64,000 nucleotides of DNA from Rhizoclosmatium globosum (Eukaryota; Chytridiomycota; Chytridiomycetes; Chytridiales; Chytriomycetaceae). The translations under genes were made by a program, and so were the position numbers. Position 1 is the stretch's first letter. The number at the start of each line of letters is the position of its first letter. The notes under the pieces were generated by a model, which worked only from the letters and a program-made list of their open reading frames with translations, ran no database searches and was not told the DNA's origin. Location: NCBI GenBank assembly GCA_002104985.1, contig MCGO01000032.1:1-64000 (forward strand), given 5' to 3'. This document shows positions 43,282 through 54,414 of this stretch, piece by piece.

Positions 43282-46200
43282 TTATGCTCCACTTTCATCT
43301 CGTTCTTCTGGAACAGAGTCGTTTTTGATTTCGGGCGGAATTACTGGAGGAGGTAGTGGCCTCTTCTCTGTAGAAACCCTTTCCAGGTCTGTAAGACTCT
43401 TTCCAGATGTCTTCATAACAAATATTTCGGGCACATTCGGCACGGCTGGTATTGTTGTGTGCAACGGAGGCATAGGCGGTGGCTTCTGAACCACTGATGA
43501 TGCGATGGAGGAGACAGACTTCCCTACGGTGGACCGTATCTGGGAAAAGTTGGGATCAGCCTGGATATTTGAAACTTGTTGCCAGAGTTTCTTGTTGTGG
43601 TGTATGTTTGATTTCATCGCAGAATTGTTGGGATCATCTTTGTTAAATAAGGCCCAGGTTCCATACAGTGGAGCAACGAGAAGGTCGATAAACCCAACCT
43701 ACAATTTAATTTTTAGATATAATTTGTAAATCGCCTCTTACTTGACACTTTGCAACGTTTGAGTTGTGGCGATCCATGAAATTACTGATGGGAAAGCCCA
43801 GCTCCTTTTCCTTATCACCTTGTCGATAAAACTCTATCATTGTAGTTTAAAGTAAGCCATAAATGAGGAGAAACCATCGAGACTAACCCTCCATAATGCA
43901 ATGTGCCCACTGTACAGCGATTTCTTGACATCGTGAAGGATTATTTAAATCGCCGCATTTGAGGGCTATTTCAAGTACCATCAATCTATTTTCTTGGGTA
44001 TCAAGGTTTCGGAATCCAGAAGACTGTATTTTAGTCTTGAACTTTGAAAGCATTTCAAAGTGCTGAGTAGAATATGTGAGGAAGTATCCTTTTCAACGAT
44101 AGACTTATTTACCTTTCCCATATCAGTTGCCAAGATAAGCTTGATAATGATTCGTCGCATTTCATCGTATTCCTCAGATGTGAGGTTTGCAAAAATATTA
44201 TATTGTGACGCCAACGTTATCGAAAACATATGCGCAGAATGATGATATTCATTTACTGACGCGTCTGAATACATGATAGCGCTTGGATCCCGAGCTTTGA
44301 CCAAGAATTGATTTGATAAACCCTTAAATGACGTAAGCTATGTTAAAGAGAAAACAATTATTCCTTACGGGATGGTCAATATCGTGGCCAACTGCAGCGA
44401 TTATTCCAGCAAGTTTTTCGATTGGAGTAAACTTTGAGCCCCACTGACTATGAAAAGCTAGAAAGTAGAACGATTGAAGCACATCTGAAGCATGGATACA
44501 GTTGTGGTACGGCAATGGTCGGTATTCTTTTTCCATCAGCTGGATGATTGCTTTGAGTAAAACCAAAACTAAGAACACAACCAACCAGTAACCAATGTTT
44601 AAACTTGTCCGTCTCAATCCTAAACTTTGGCAAGAGATCCGTTTTTTCAATCAGCCAACTTCCCGAATAATACAAGGGATGTCCCTCAGAGATTTTACAG
44701 AGTCGGAACATATCTGCGGTGATTTTAATATGGTCCTATACTATGAAGAAAACATACCAATGTTCCATGTGAAATAGGACACGTCCAGATATTCTTGAAC
44801 CAGTGAAATGTTAATCTGACTCAAATCCCGTGCCGGCCGAATAAGAACATCAAAATCTTCAAACTTTCTTGACAAATCCGGTAAAAAGCTTAAAGACAAG
44901 TTGGAAGCCGAAGGAGATTCAATCAATTCAGCTGAAGGTTCTCGAGGTGGTAGGGGTAGTGGATTAGGATTAAAGACTTGAGCAAACGTGGATATTCTTC
45001 GACTGATTGTGGTACCGGAGTATATTGACGGTGCTCGAGATTTTCCATTTTGATGAGATTGTTTGGAGGTCTGAGACCTGTGCACATCTGTAACCAAGGG
45101 CTTCTGTGTCTCTGGCGAGACACTGTCACCTTGATTGTTATGTTGTATTGATGGTATTCGTGGAGCTCTACTTTCCGTCTCGTCCGACAATCGGCGTGTT
45201 GAAACACTCCTTGTTGTTGCTCGAAACAGTGATTTTTGGCCCCACTTTGCATTTGGATCGAAGCCATCACTGGCGTCAGATTCACGGGGAGGTCCTTCTG
45301 GCGTTGAGTGTAATTGACGTTCTTCGCTCTTTCGGACAACAAGGCTTTTTTCTGATGGTGTTCGAATCATTCCTGCGAGAAGTGACCTTTCTCTCTTCAT
45401 TGCTGGGGCGTGTGACTTCGTATGATCTGACTCTCTTGGTGAAGCAATTTCTGCCGTATTACGTTTTACTTGTGCGAGCATAGTACTCAATAGGAATTCT
45501 TGGACTTCTTGATCAACTGGAGTTGAACCATTTTGAACTGATGTCTCAAACGTTGGATTGTAGGCATTGTTGCCAACACTAGTCAACGCATCAGTGATAA
45601 TATCAATTTCTACTAGAGTCAGCACAGGTTTATGATGATGTTGAATTCTCTCATCTTTAAGTCTTTGGAGAATATTTAAGGCTTGTTGACCTGTACCGGT
45701 CACCTATCGTAATATTTAGCAAATGCACACACAATATTTCATTGCATACAATTCCGAGGGCTACTGGATTTGTGAAATCTGACTCCTCTTTCGGGTCCTC
45801 CTTGTTATCTTGTTTCCGGCAGTAAAAAATCAAATAAACAATTAACGAAGCTCCAATTATTGCTCCAATTATCGAGAAGGCAAGACCCACAGGTGATATG
45901 CCTGACGTCCCCAACGATGGTTTAGACCAACCCAACATTGCCAATTGAGTTCGTTGACAGATAAATATTGCGATTCGTTAAAGGTACCAATACTCGAAAA
46001 ACTGGTACCGTTGCAGTAATTTACATCGAAGAATCTAAATAATTTTATCAGAATTGTGCAGTTGGCGAAGATGTAACAAACCCGGCTCTGTCTCCAGTAT
46101 TATTGATGAATAAAACTTGTCCTGTAACTGTTACGCGTGATGTGCTGAAGGTCTGAGGAATAGAAACAAGGTCTAACCAAGCGCTATTAGCTCCCGACGT

Positions 46201-47702
46201 AAGCTGAGAAGTGGTAACGCCTTTGTTTGAAAGAAGCTACAATTTTTGTCCTAGTCAGTCCCCGAAGTAACACTCATAAGATACAAACGTTTTGATAACC
46301 TTGTAAAAGTAATTCCAGACATGTTCGATAAAACCTATCTTGCGTTTCAGCTTGTGGAAAGAATCAGGAAACTCACATAAATCCTCGCGGTGGAGCTTTA
46401 AATAATGAAATATAGGGATAGCGGTTTTGATAAGAAGATTTGATCCAATTGTTTAAAACTGCATTGTAGCTGTCTCCAGTCCCTTCTTTCACTGAAACAC
46501 CAAACACACCAGTAAAAGTTCCAAGAGTTTGATTTTGGTCCAAAATAGACTGCAGCGCATCATCATCAGTAATCCAAGAATATCCGCTAGCATAAGGCGA
46601 TTTCGCATTCAAGACGGAAAAGCAAGCTGCAGAAAATTTTGTCGGAACTCCAAAGTAAACCAAAACGGGTGCGTTCAATGACGAAATCTGGTTTGATACA
46701 GGAATGCAAGATGTCAACGACTCATCATAAAGGTCGCTTTGATTTCCAGTCCATAAGCCGAAGCTTCAGTAAAAAAGAGGCTTGAGTCTAATAGTTGAGA
46801 TCAAGTTAGAGAATTTGATTAAGAAGCGAACTAATACCGGCAAAGTCAGATGAAGTTACAATAGATATTTGATTCCAACCTCTTGAAGAAACGAAGCTAT
46901 AAATCGCTCTAATTTGATTTTTGTCCGTAGGTCTGGTGCGAAAAAACATTGGATAATCGGCGTGATTTGACAGAAGGATGGAATCATCTGCAATCAGCCA
47001 ATGTCAATAATAAGTTTCCTTCCTAATTTTTCATACCAGATCCATCACATATTGGGAGGTTATATTGATCTGCAACATCCACAATTTCTGCATATTGTGC
47101 GTTTCCTATCGCACAAAGTCAGGATAGCTAGTCCACTTCAATGTAGACTTACCAACAAATCCGCTCACTTTTTTATTTGTTATTGCAAATTTGGCTTGAT
47201 TTATCGCGTCGGATCGATTATTAACAACAGATACGACCAAGTCCACCCAAAGACTGGGTAATATTGCTGTCTGGATATCATCTAATGTCATAATCATGCT
47301 AGATACAAGTGCGGCTGACCGAGCCGATAAATCAGGAATGGGAAAAAATAGAGACAGAGTTGGTAACGTGTTGTTTTGCGACCTTGTTCTTTGAGGTAAA
47401 GTGATGACTGGATCGCGAGGTACAATATTTGAGGATAGTTGGGCTTTCTGATTCCTCCAAGCTGGCAGGTTTGAAGTATCTGGCTCTAGCGAGCTTTTCC
47501 CAGCTAAAGCCATTGGTAGACAGCCAATATGTAGAACTATAGCTAGCAGATAAAGCTGTTGCAGGAGGCATATGGTGGTGTGTCGTTTGGGTTTCAGCGT
47601 GTTCCATCGCGTTTTCGCAACCCCGCTCTTCCTTATCCTTCCCGCGCAGACTATTCCATCGCATGTTCTTCCTTCCTCGACGCAATCGCAATGAAGAGAC
47701 AT
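43282..47702 (-). CDS. Single-pass receptor phosphodiesterase: PBP1/ANF ectodomain - TM - class I PDE
   Basis: Start ATG 47702; a hydrophobic signal segment (ICLLQQLYLLAIVLHIGCLP) follows. The ectodomain is a PBP1/ANF-receptor ligand-binding fold: FVGK|GNAQYAEIVDVADQYNLPI, then HADYPMFFRTRPTDKNQIRA, SFVSSRGWNQISIVTSSDFA, TEASAYGLEIKA, YASGYSWITDDDAL and GVFGVSVKEG. A single membrane helix at 45819-45890 (VGLAFSIIGAIIGASLIVYL) is followed by a basic stop (FYCRKQDNK). A Ser/Pro-rich cytosolic linker of about 300 aa leads to the PDE domain: RLCKISEGHPLYYSGSWLIE, YHNCIHASDVLQS, GHDIDHPGLSNQFL, NEYHHSAHMFS, LATDMGK, KCGDLNNPSR, VGFIDLLVAPLYGTW with the purine-binding Gln in CQVGF. All metal-ligand His/Asp are present. 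About 13 short introns; PDE exons are cleanly in frame. Base errors are suspected near 45945, 44600 and 46720. Predicted to hydrolyse cAMP or cGMP under extracellular control. Confidence 0.85.
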
Positions 47703-47786
47703 GATTGCCGCGTCTTGTGCAAATCTTTCAATTCCAATTTTCCAAACCAAAGAACTCATCTCCAAAAAAGACATTTCAAATACAGA
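47703..47786. promoter_or_regulatory. Bidirectional promoter, receptor-PDE and F-box gene
   Basis: Only 84 bp separate the two divergent start codons (47702 minus, 47787 plus). An in-frame upstream ATG at 47691 would make the F-box protein longer and the genes overlap. Any promoter must be shared or lie inside the neighbouring coding region. Confidence 0.4.
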
Positions 47787-48576
47787 ATGACTGAAACCCA
47801 CAAGGACATCATCGCTCTTCTTCCTCGAGAACTAAGCATCAAAATCCTGGGTTACTTACGAGGTAAGTGCTCAATCCCATCCCAGAGAAAACTGACTCTA
47901 TTTCGAGGTCCCAAAACACTTTGTCGATGTACCGCCGTATCCCGAGCTTGGAACAGCCTAGCGAATGACGAACTGATTTGGCGAAACTTGTGCTTCCTTC
48001 GATGGTCCATACAGAAGCATATCAGCTTACAGTTGCACCCCCGAGTTGACTATACATCACTGAAGGACTCGCTATCAGTCAAAGAGATTAAGGGTATTCT
48101 TCTGGCCCGCAAAGTTGATATTCGAGGTACGATTTCACATAGTTTCAATCAATAGTTTAACTGAAGCTGTGACTGTAGGCCTGATGGAGAAGTCTGAATT
48201 TGTAACAAAGCTTGTATCAAGTCTTCCAAAACATTCTCCCAACCAAGAAGGCATCCAATGGAGATCGAAATGGAAAGCATCGTTTATTGTCGCCGAACTG
48301 GACTCCAAACGGATTATATTGAACAAGGATGAGCTCTGCACGACGAACTGGGCCTTCCGTATGAAGCACTGGCCAGATGAAGTGCAAAATATTCGAGCAA
48401 AGTTCAACCCAGACTATAGCTTTGAATCAGATATGTTCAGCGACAAGCATACCATGAAATGGAGGTTCTATATGAATGATGTGCAAGTGGAATCATACCC
48501 AGAGTTGGTCATCAGCCGTAACAAAGACTGGTCCTTCACAATGCAGAATCCAAATGCAATCTTTATCAGTCACTGA
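47787..48576 (+). CDS. F-box protein
   Basis: A probable SCF substrate adaptor. Start ATG 47787 (MTETHKDIIALLPRELSIKI); the F-box is LLPRELSIKILGYLRG|PKTLCRCTAVSRAWNSL ANDELIWRNLC, interrupted by a 47-bp intron (gtaagt...tcgag). A second intron near 48124-48174 (gtacga...tgtag) joins DIRG to LMEKSEFVTKLVSSL. The C-terminal part is unfamiliar (RSKWKASFIVAELDSKRIIL, NWAFRMKHWPDEVQNIRAKF, MKWRFYMNDVQVESYPELVI) and resembles a beta-rich substrate-binding domain. Intact to the stop at 48574-48576. An alternative start at 47691 in the same frame would add 32 residues with several Lys/Arg/Cys; I prefer 47787. Confidence 0.8.
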
Positions 48577-48654
48577 TACGATACTAATAAAGACCTCTCA
48601 CAATCCATCACTTCTTTCCCTCTTCCTTCCCCTTCGCAACAGCAAACTCCTCAT

Positions 48655-49620
48655 CTAACCTCTCTCCATGAACACATCGCACACACTTCCAAACAACGAA
48701 GGAAAATATCCATCCATCTGCACCCTCCCCAAACCGATCCGAGCAGAAAAGCTCCTTGGCGAGTTTCTTTTCGAATCCAGCGCAACTAGATCCATTCGAA
48801 GTGCCACGAGACGATTCAGAATTGCACAACGCACCGGAATTGGGGGAAGCGCGTGGTCAGGAGGAGTTGTGAGAGATTCCAACAACTCGTGAAGGGATTC
48901 CGTTTGCGTGTCCTCATCGGGGTTCTTGTACGCTTTCCAGAGCTCGGCAAACACTTCGCCGTGTTCAGAGAGCATGCTGAGGTTCGAGTCGTTTAGGACT
49001 TGTTCAGTGGGAAATACGAGAATCGCTGGGTTGTTTGCAGAGTCCCATATCCATTTGTTTGTTTCTTCGCAAATGTGTTTTGGAGGGAGGAGGATGAGTT
49101 GATGAGGAGAAGTAGGGTCATCAGATTCGGCTTGGAGACGCGTGAGAATGTTGGGACTTGTTTCGACGAGTTGTTTTCCTCGAGCCAGAAAGGATTCTTC
49201 GTATTTGACACAGAGTTCGACGCAATATGCCAGTGAAATGAGTTCCCATCTTGCTATTTCGTATTCTGGATTTGGTTTGTTTTGAGTGAGGTATTGGGCG
49301 GTTGATTCCAAAGTTTTGAAGTTTTGGTGGACAGATTTGAAAACATTGTGGAGGCGTTCAATACGAGACGACTGCTGCGCGTCTATTAGTGGCTCTGATA
49401 CCAATGTTGAAGTCGAAGAGCTTGTTTCTGTTTTCTTCTGCTTGATGTAGCCGCTCTTGAGTTTTGCAAACTCACGGACAAGCTCTGAGCTTTCCTTATC
49501 AGTTACAGCAGTTTCTTTGGTGGTAGTTTTTGGAATACTGGCGAGAGATTTGTAACTTGATCGCACTGACGCGAAAGGTTGTGAGCCTAATGAGGCTGAT
49601 TGTGTTCTGCGTTCAGCCAT
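48655..49620 (-). CDS. Unknown protein, 321 aa, helical
   Basis: An uninterrupted frame from ATG 49620 (MAERRTQSASLGSQPFASVR) to the stop at 48655. The N-terminus is Ser/Thr/Lys-rich and probably disordered; a helical core follows (RIERLHNVFKSVHQNFKTLE, YEIARWELISLAYCVELCVK, HGEVFAELWKAYKNPDEDTQ, LPPIPVRCAILNRLVALRMD). I do not recognise a family. The frame is also open upstream to 49746, but that region overlaps the first exon of the divergent transporter gene (49689), so 49620 is chosen. No membrane helix or signal peptide. Confidence 0.7.
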   Translation of the reverse strand: MAERRTQSASLGSQPFASVRSSYKSLASIPKTTTKETAVTDKESSELVREFAKLKSGYIKQKKTETSSSTSTLVSEPLIDAQQSSRIERLHNVFKSVHQNFKTLESTAQYLTQNKPNPEYEIARWELISLAYCVELCVKYEESFLARGKQLVETSPNILTRLQAESDDPTSPHQLILLPPKHICEETNKWIWDSANNPAILVFPTEQVLNDSNLSMLSEHGEVFAELWKAYKNPDEDTQTESLHELLESLTTPPDHALPPIPVRCAILNRLVALRMDLVALDSKRNSPRSFSARIGLGRVQMDGYFPSLFGSVCDVFMERG

Positions 49621-49688
49621 TGTTATAAAAGTAACCTGGAGAACTGTCGCAATCGAAACCGGATTCGTAAATTTCAAATCCAAAATCA

Positions 49689-50842
49689 ATGAGTTTGGTG
49701 AAGGTTGTTTGTGGACTGTTATTGGTGGAAGCCATTCACGGTTCATACACTGTCATAGTAAGGCTGTCGATTTAAAAGAGAGTTGTTTCACTCAATATCC
49801 GCTAGGTTAAAGTTCTGTTCGTAACGGATAAGGTCCATCCAATCTTGTTCATCTTCCTTCGGTCCCTAGTTGCTCTTCCATGCCTCTTGGCCCTTGCCTG
49901 GTCAGTTTGAATGATTCAATCACATTTGTTTTGAATGATCATGACAGGTATGTTGATAAACCAGTGTCGTTGCTGCCTCGCACACAAAGGGAATGGCAAA
50001 TGACTGCCTATCTTGGGCTTTGGGAGTGACCGGCAACCTTATGGCGAATTCAGGCGGAATTCTATTGACACAATCAACGTTCAAAGCGTCTTTGTTTCAG
50101 GTATCTTGAGTTTGGGCCTAATTGGACATCACACTGACTTACATCAGCAACTCAATCCTGTGGTCACAACAACTCTTTCTGCGTTCCAAGGACGTGAAAA
50201 TGTTAATATATTTACGAGGACTGGAGCTCTTAAGTGGGGATGGATTCTCTTCGCTGTTATTGGGGCAGCCTTGGTAATTGCGAAGCCAACATCATCGTCG
50301 TCAGCGATCAATGATACAAGTTCAATCCAATCGGAGATATTCTGTTTTTGGTCAACGTGGCTTCATATTCCTCATACTTGGTGTATATCAGCGATTTGCT
50401 CAACGAATATCCAGCGATTCTATTGACAGCATGGACCTATATTAGTGGTGTGGCCTTCAATGGCATTTGTTTGCTCTTCGCGTGGATGTTGTCCGAATCG
50501 CCAGTCTTCCACTTTCCCCCCAAAGGAATACTCGCAGTTTTATACGGCGGTATTTTCAGCAGCACGATTGTATATATCCTCATCAACTGGATCAATCAAC
50601 AAACGAGTCCTCCGTTTGTCACTGCCTTCATTCCGCTCCAAACTGTATTTGTGGTGATCTTGAGTGCTGTGTTTCTCGGAGAAACTGTTGGCGCACAAGA
50701 GATAATTGGTGGACTGATAGTATGCGTTGGAGTGTTTGGTTTGGTGTATGTCCGATGGAGTGAGGGACAAGGGGAATCTCTTTGCAGTGGTGATCAAGAG
50801 AGGGTGCACGATACTGACGAGACTTCACCATTACTTTCTTGA
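49689..50842 (+). CDS. WAT1/EamA-like drug-metabolite transporter (ten-helix DMT family)
   Basis: A membrane transporter of the DMT superfamily related to plant WAT1 proteins. Exon 1 starts ATG 49689 (MSLVKVVCGLLLVEAIHGSY). Exon 2 (49806-49900) gives VHPILFIFLRSLVALPCLLA and exon 3 (from 49948) YVDKPVSLLPRTQREWQMTA then GVTGNLMANSGGILLTQSTF. Exon 4 follows with QQLNPVVTTTLSAFQGRENV and LKWGWILFAVIGAALVIAKP. The second EamA half reads ILFLVNVASYSSYLVYISDL, GGIFSSTIVYILINWINQQT, PPFVTAFIPLQTVFVVILSA and FLGETVGAQEIIGGLIVCVG, ending in a hydrophilic ETSPLLS tail that looks like a dileucine-type vacuolar sorting signal. Single-base frame breaks near 50027 and 50335. The substrate is unknown. Confidence 0.82.
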
Positions 50843-50910
50843 GTATAGAAATAGAAATAAAGAGAGAAGAGAAGGAAAAAAGGGTTCAATCTATTTCTTT
50901 CTGTGATCGA

Positions 50911-53009
50911 AATGCACACACACGCCGAAGCAGAACCGCTTCTCACAGCACCAGCACCAGCACCAACTGAGCAAACGCCGCCAAAGCCCCGACTTCGGCG
51001 CTTCCACTTTCTCGCGTCGTTTCTCGTTTGCGGCGCGATGGTTCTCTTCGCGGCGCTTCTCGTTGACGCCTCGTGTTCCGGCTGTCTGGCCACGCGCGAC
51101 CCGCCGCCGCCGCCACCGCCTTCGTTTCTGTGGCCAATGCCAAGCCACGTGCGTCCAATCTATTGCTTGGCTCTGGCGCTGACTAATCCTGATTCAGGTG
51201 GCCGCCGCCGATGTCACTGCCCTGCTCAGTTACAAGCCACGCTCATTTAAAGTGAAAGTGTCAAATCTGAACGACAAGTTTATCGACAATGCATTGTCCG
51301 TCCTCAAAAAGAGTCTGCGTGCAAAGCACCGCAACGGACACGGAAAGGATTATCCAATCAGTATCCATGTGGACGAACCTGACAAAGTGAAGCACGCTGA
51401 AGACCTTGTCGATGCAAACGAAGGATATGAGCTTGATGTGACTGCAGAGGGTGCTTTCATCAAAGGTTCGGGCTTTCCCTTTCTCAACATATGGTATCTG
51501 ATAAGTAATCGGGTCGGCCAACTACACAGCCACAAATAAGATTGGTGTTGTTTACGCCCTTCAAACTCTCTCTCAACTTATCACAAGCTCCGGCAGTATT
51601 GTCCTCACCAGCATCAAGGATTCTCCCAAATTTCCTTACCGAGGCCTCCTCCTCGACACTGCCCGCAACTATTTCTCACCAAAAGATATAAAGCGAATCC
51701 TTGATGGCATGGCATTCTCAAAACTCAATGTCTTGCACTGGCATCTATTTGATTCCCAAGCATTCCCAATCGAATGGCCGCTCTATCCACAAATTCACAC
51801 AAACTCTGCATATCGAGACAAATCAGGCTCACTCAAAGTATACAGCAAAAAAGAAATCAAGGAAATTGTAGAGTACGCGTTCGAGCGTAACATTCGTGTG
51901 ATTCCAGAGTTTGAAGTTCCAGGTCACAATGCTGTGTTTGGTCATGTAGACGAAAGCTTTGTCGCTGGTTGGAATCATACGCCATGGGATGAATACTGTG
52001 TCCAGCCGCCATGTGGGCAGGCAATTGTCGATAAAGGGGAAGTTGTGCAACTGATTGATGACTTGATTACCGATGTTGGTGGATGGTTCCGAGACCCAGT
52101 CGTCCATGTTGGTCATGATGAAGTGAATTTGAAGAGTTGGGGAGATATCGATGTGAAGGCCATGATGCGTCGTTTCGAAACTGAACTGGTTGGGATTCTT
52201 GAAAAGAATGGGAAGCAGTATGCGGGATGGGATGAGATTGCAGACGTAAGTTTTGATTTTTTTGAGTGTATTTTGACTGATGTATTGCACCACAGCTCTA
52301 TGGTATCGAAGATCTCGTTCCTAAAGACGCACTTGTCACAATATGGCGATCCCCTAGCACTGACCGAGTCAAAGCAGCTCTCAACGCTGGATTTACAAAT
52401 ATCGTTGTCGGACCTTCTTCTCACTGGTATCTGGACTGTTCCCCGAGTGCGCCATGGTGCCAATCGGCTTGGGAGAAGCAGAACCCTTCTGACACAGCTT
52501 ACGATATTCCTGGATATCTCACTCACCCAGGACAATGGCACAACTGGACCACTGTGTATTCCTTCGACCCTCTGCACGACGTTCCCGAACCCTCTGTCAT
52601 AAAGGGTGGGTTTGGTGCACTTTGGTCCGAAACCATCAAAAAACACAACATCGACAGGTTCCTTTTCCCGCGTCTCTCCGTAATTGGTGAACGGCTGTGG
52701 AGTTATGATTCGGTCGAATATTCTGCGGTTGACACGAAGCAGCGGCTTGAGCGTTTCCGTGCAAGTCTGGTGAATGAGTTGGAGATTGACGCAGCCGAAT
52801 TGGGATACCTCGGAAACAAGGAGGGAATGGTGTATCGTCCGGAACTTTGTGACGGCGTGGAGGAAGGAGAGGGGTGGCAGATTGGCCCACAGTTGGAAGG
52901 TAATCCTGTAGCGGAAGGAACCAAGGGCAGTTATTGTTCCATAGCACGATTGTATGATACGGAAAAGTTTGTGCATAATACTCCCAAGAAAGTGAAGTAT
53001 GAATATTAA
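50911..53009 (+). CDS. Beta-N-acetylhexosaminidase (GH20), type II membrane-anchored
   Basis: Glycoside hydrolase family 20, releases GlcNAc from chitin oligomers or glycans. Start ATG 50911 (MHTHAEAEPLLTAPAPAPTE, with an acidic dileucine), then a basic flank and signal anchor (FLASFLVCGAMVLFAALLVD). Pro-rich stem PPPPPPPSFLWPMPSHV. After intron 1 comes the GH20b domain; then TATNKIGVVYALQTLSQLIT and the catalytic barrel FPYRGLLLDTARNYFSPKDI, LNVLHWHLFDSQAFPIEWPL, RVIPEFEVPGHNAVFG and the catalytic Asp-Glu pair HVGHDEVNLKSW. An intron at 52241-52294 (gtaagt...cacag) leads to the second half with GGFGALWSETIKK and RLSVIGERLWSYDSVEYSA. All in frame, stop 53007-53009. An N-terminal anchor suggests a vacuolar or cell-surface enzyme. 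Confidence 0.92.
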
Positions 53010-53078
53010 ATAAATAGTAACTTTGGTCGGATAGATTCGGAAGGACCCTCATTCCGCCAGAAGTTGATCCTAATCGAA

Positions 53079-54150
53079 ATGCTCGTGGCTCGTCGCTTCT
53101 TCCAAACATCCGCCGTCCGCCGGTCGCAGCAAACACTCAAAAGTACACCAATCGCATCATCTGACTTTTTCGTCGTTTCGCGTGATGTTCATCCAACAAC
53201 TGGAGAACCAACTGGAGTCGTCACAGTTAGTTCACACTCAGCCCATCCACCATTCACCTATAACACTACCATCAAATAGGTTGCATTCAACAGCCCAAAG
53301 AACCTCAATGCCATGACAGAGCCAATCGGCATCGAATTCCAAAACCTGATCCGCAACACCCTCTCTCCAGACACGTCAATCCGCGCCCTCATCCTCACCG
53401 GATCTGACCCATACAACCCTGCGCCACCATCTCCAGCTGCCCCTGGAAAGAAACCAAAACCAGCCGCGTTCAGTGCAGGCGGAGATTTGAAGTTCCTCCG
53501 CGCACGTACACAAGACCTTGCCCACCGAAACGCGGAAATCATGCGTGACTTTTATGCCCGCTTTTTGAGTATTCGACAGGCTCCGTTCCCAACTATCGCG
53601 GCAATCAATGGACATGCCGTTGGTGCTGGAGCGTGTATTTCGTTGGCATGTGACTTGAGACTCATGGCGGGAGACAATGGTGCCAAGATTGGGTTTAACT
53701 TTGTGAAGCTCGGGTTGACGCCTGGAATGGTAAGGATTTGTCGGTGTTTTTGTACCTTGCTCTTGATTCACGTACTTTTGCAATTAGGGTGGTTCATTTA
53801 TGCTTCCAAACTTGATTGGACATCAAGCTGCGTCGCGTCTGTTGCTGACTGGAGACCTTGTGTCCGCCCAGGAGGCTAAGGAACTTGGGCTTGTGTTGTC
53901 TGTCCATGATTCAAAGGACTTGTTCCAGGAATCCCTTACGCTTGCGCGTAAAATCGCAGCTGCGAGTCCTGTTGCTGTGCGTGGAGTTGTCAAGACAATG
54001 AGGAACGGGTTTGAAGCACAGAGTGGAGGTATTGAAAGGGCGCTGTGGAGAGAGGCTGATACACAGGCTATTTGTTACAAGAGCGAAGATATGACGGAAG
54101 GATTGGATGCAATTGGTGAAGGAAGGGACCCTGTATTCAAGAACTTTTGA
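53079..54150 (+). CDS. Enoyl-CoA hydratase/isomerase family, mitochondrial
   Basis: A crotonase-fold enzyme acting on acyl-CoA thioesters. Start ATG 53079; the N-terminus MLVARRFFQTSAVRRSQQTL is an Arg-rich mitochondrial targeting peptide. Intron 1 (53226-53279) joins VVT to VAFNSPKNLNAMTEPIG and intron 2 (53729-53787) joins LGLTPGM to GGSFMLPNLIGHQAASRLLL. Crotonase landmarks are AFSAGGDLKFLRAR (oxyanion hole), TIAAINGHAVGAGACISLAC and IGFNFVKLGLTPGM. The substrate loop contains a Pro/Ala insert (YNPAPPSPAAPGKKPKPAA). Frame intact to the stop at 54148-54150. Close in type to fungal short-chain or 3-hydroxypropionyl-like crotonases, substrate not resolved. Confidence 0.9.
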
Positions 54151-54414
54151 TGAATAAGAATAGATATATCAATGAACATCGCGTTTATTTCATAATTATA
54201 TCATGTCGCAAGAATTGGAAGAAGAAGGTGGAGAAGAATCAACGAAAGGGCTTTAAGAATAAAATCAGAAATAGTCGGCCAGTTAGCCGTGCTCCATAAA
54301 GGAAGCACGTTACCAGAGAGGACCACGAGGAGGCCGCCGACAATGCCTCTCCAAAAACAAAACACAAACCTCATGAAGCCTACAGTTCGCCCTCAATTCC
54401 AATCGACACACCCC

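Noticed and set aside
43282..47702. Class C GPCR (GABA-B/mGlu-like)
   Set aside because: The ectodomain fits, but only one hydrophobic helix follows, and then a cytosolic linker and a PDE domain; no seven-helix region is present.
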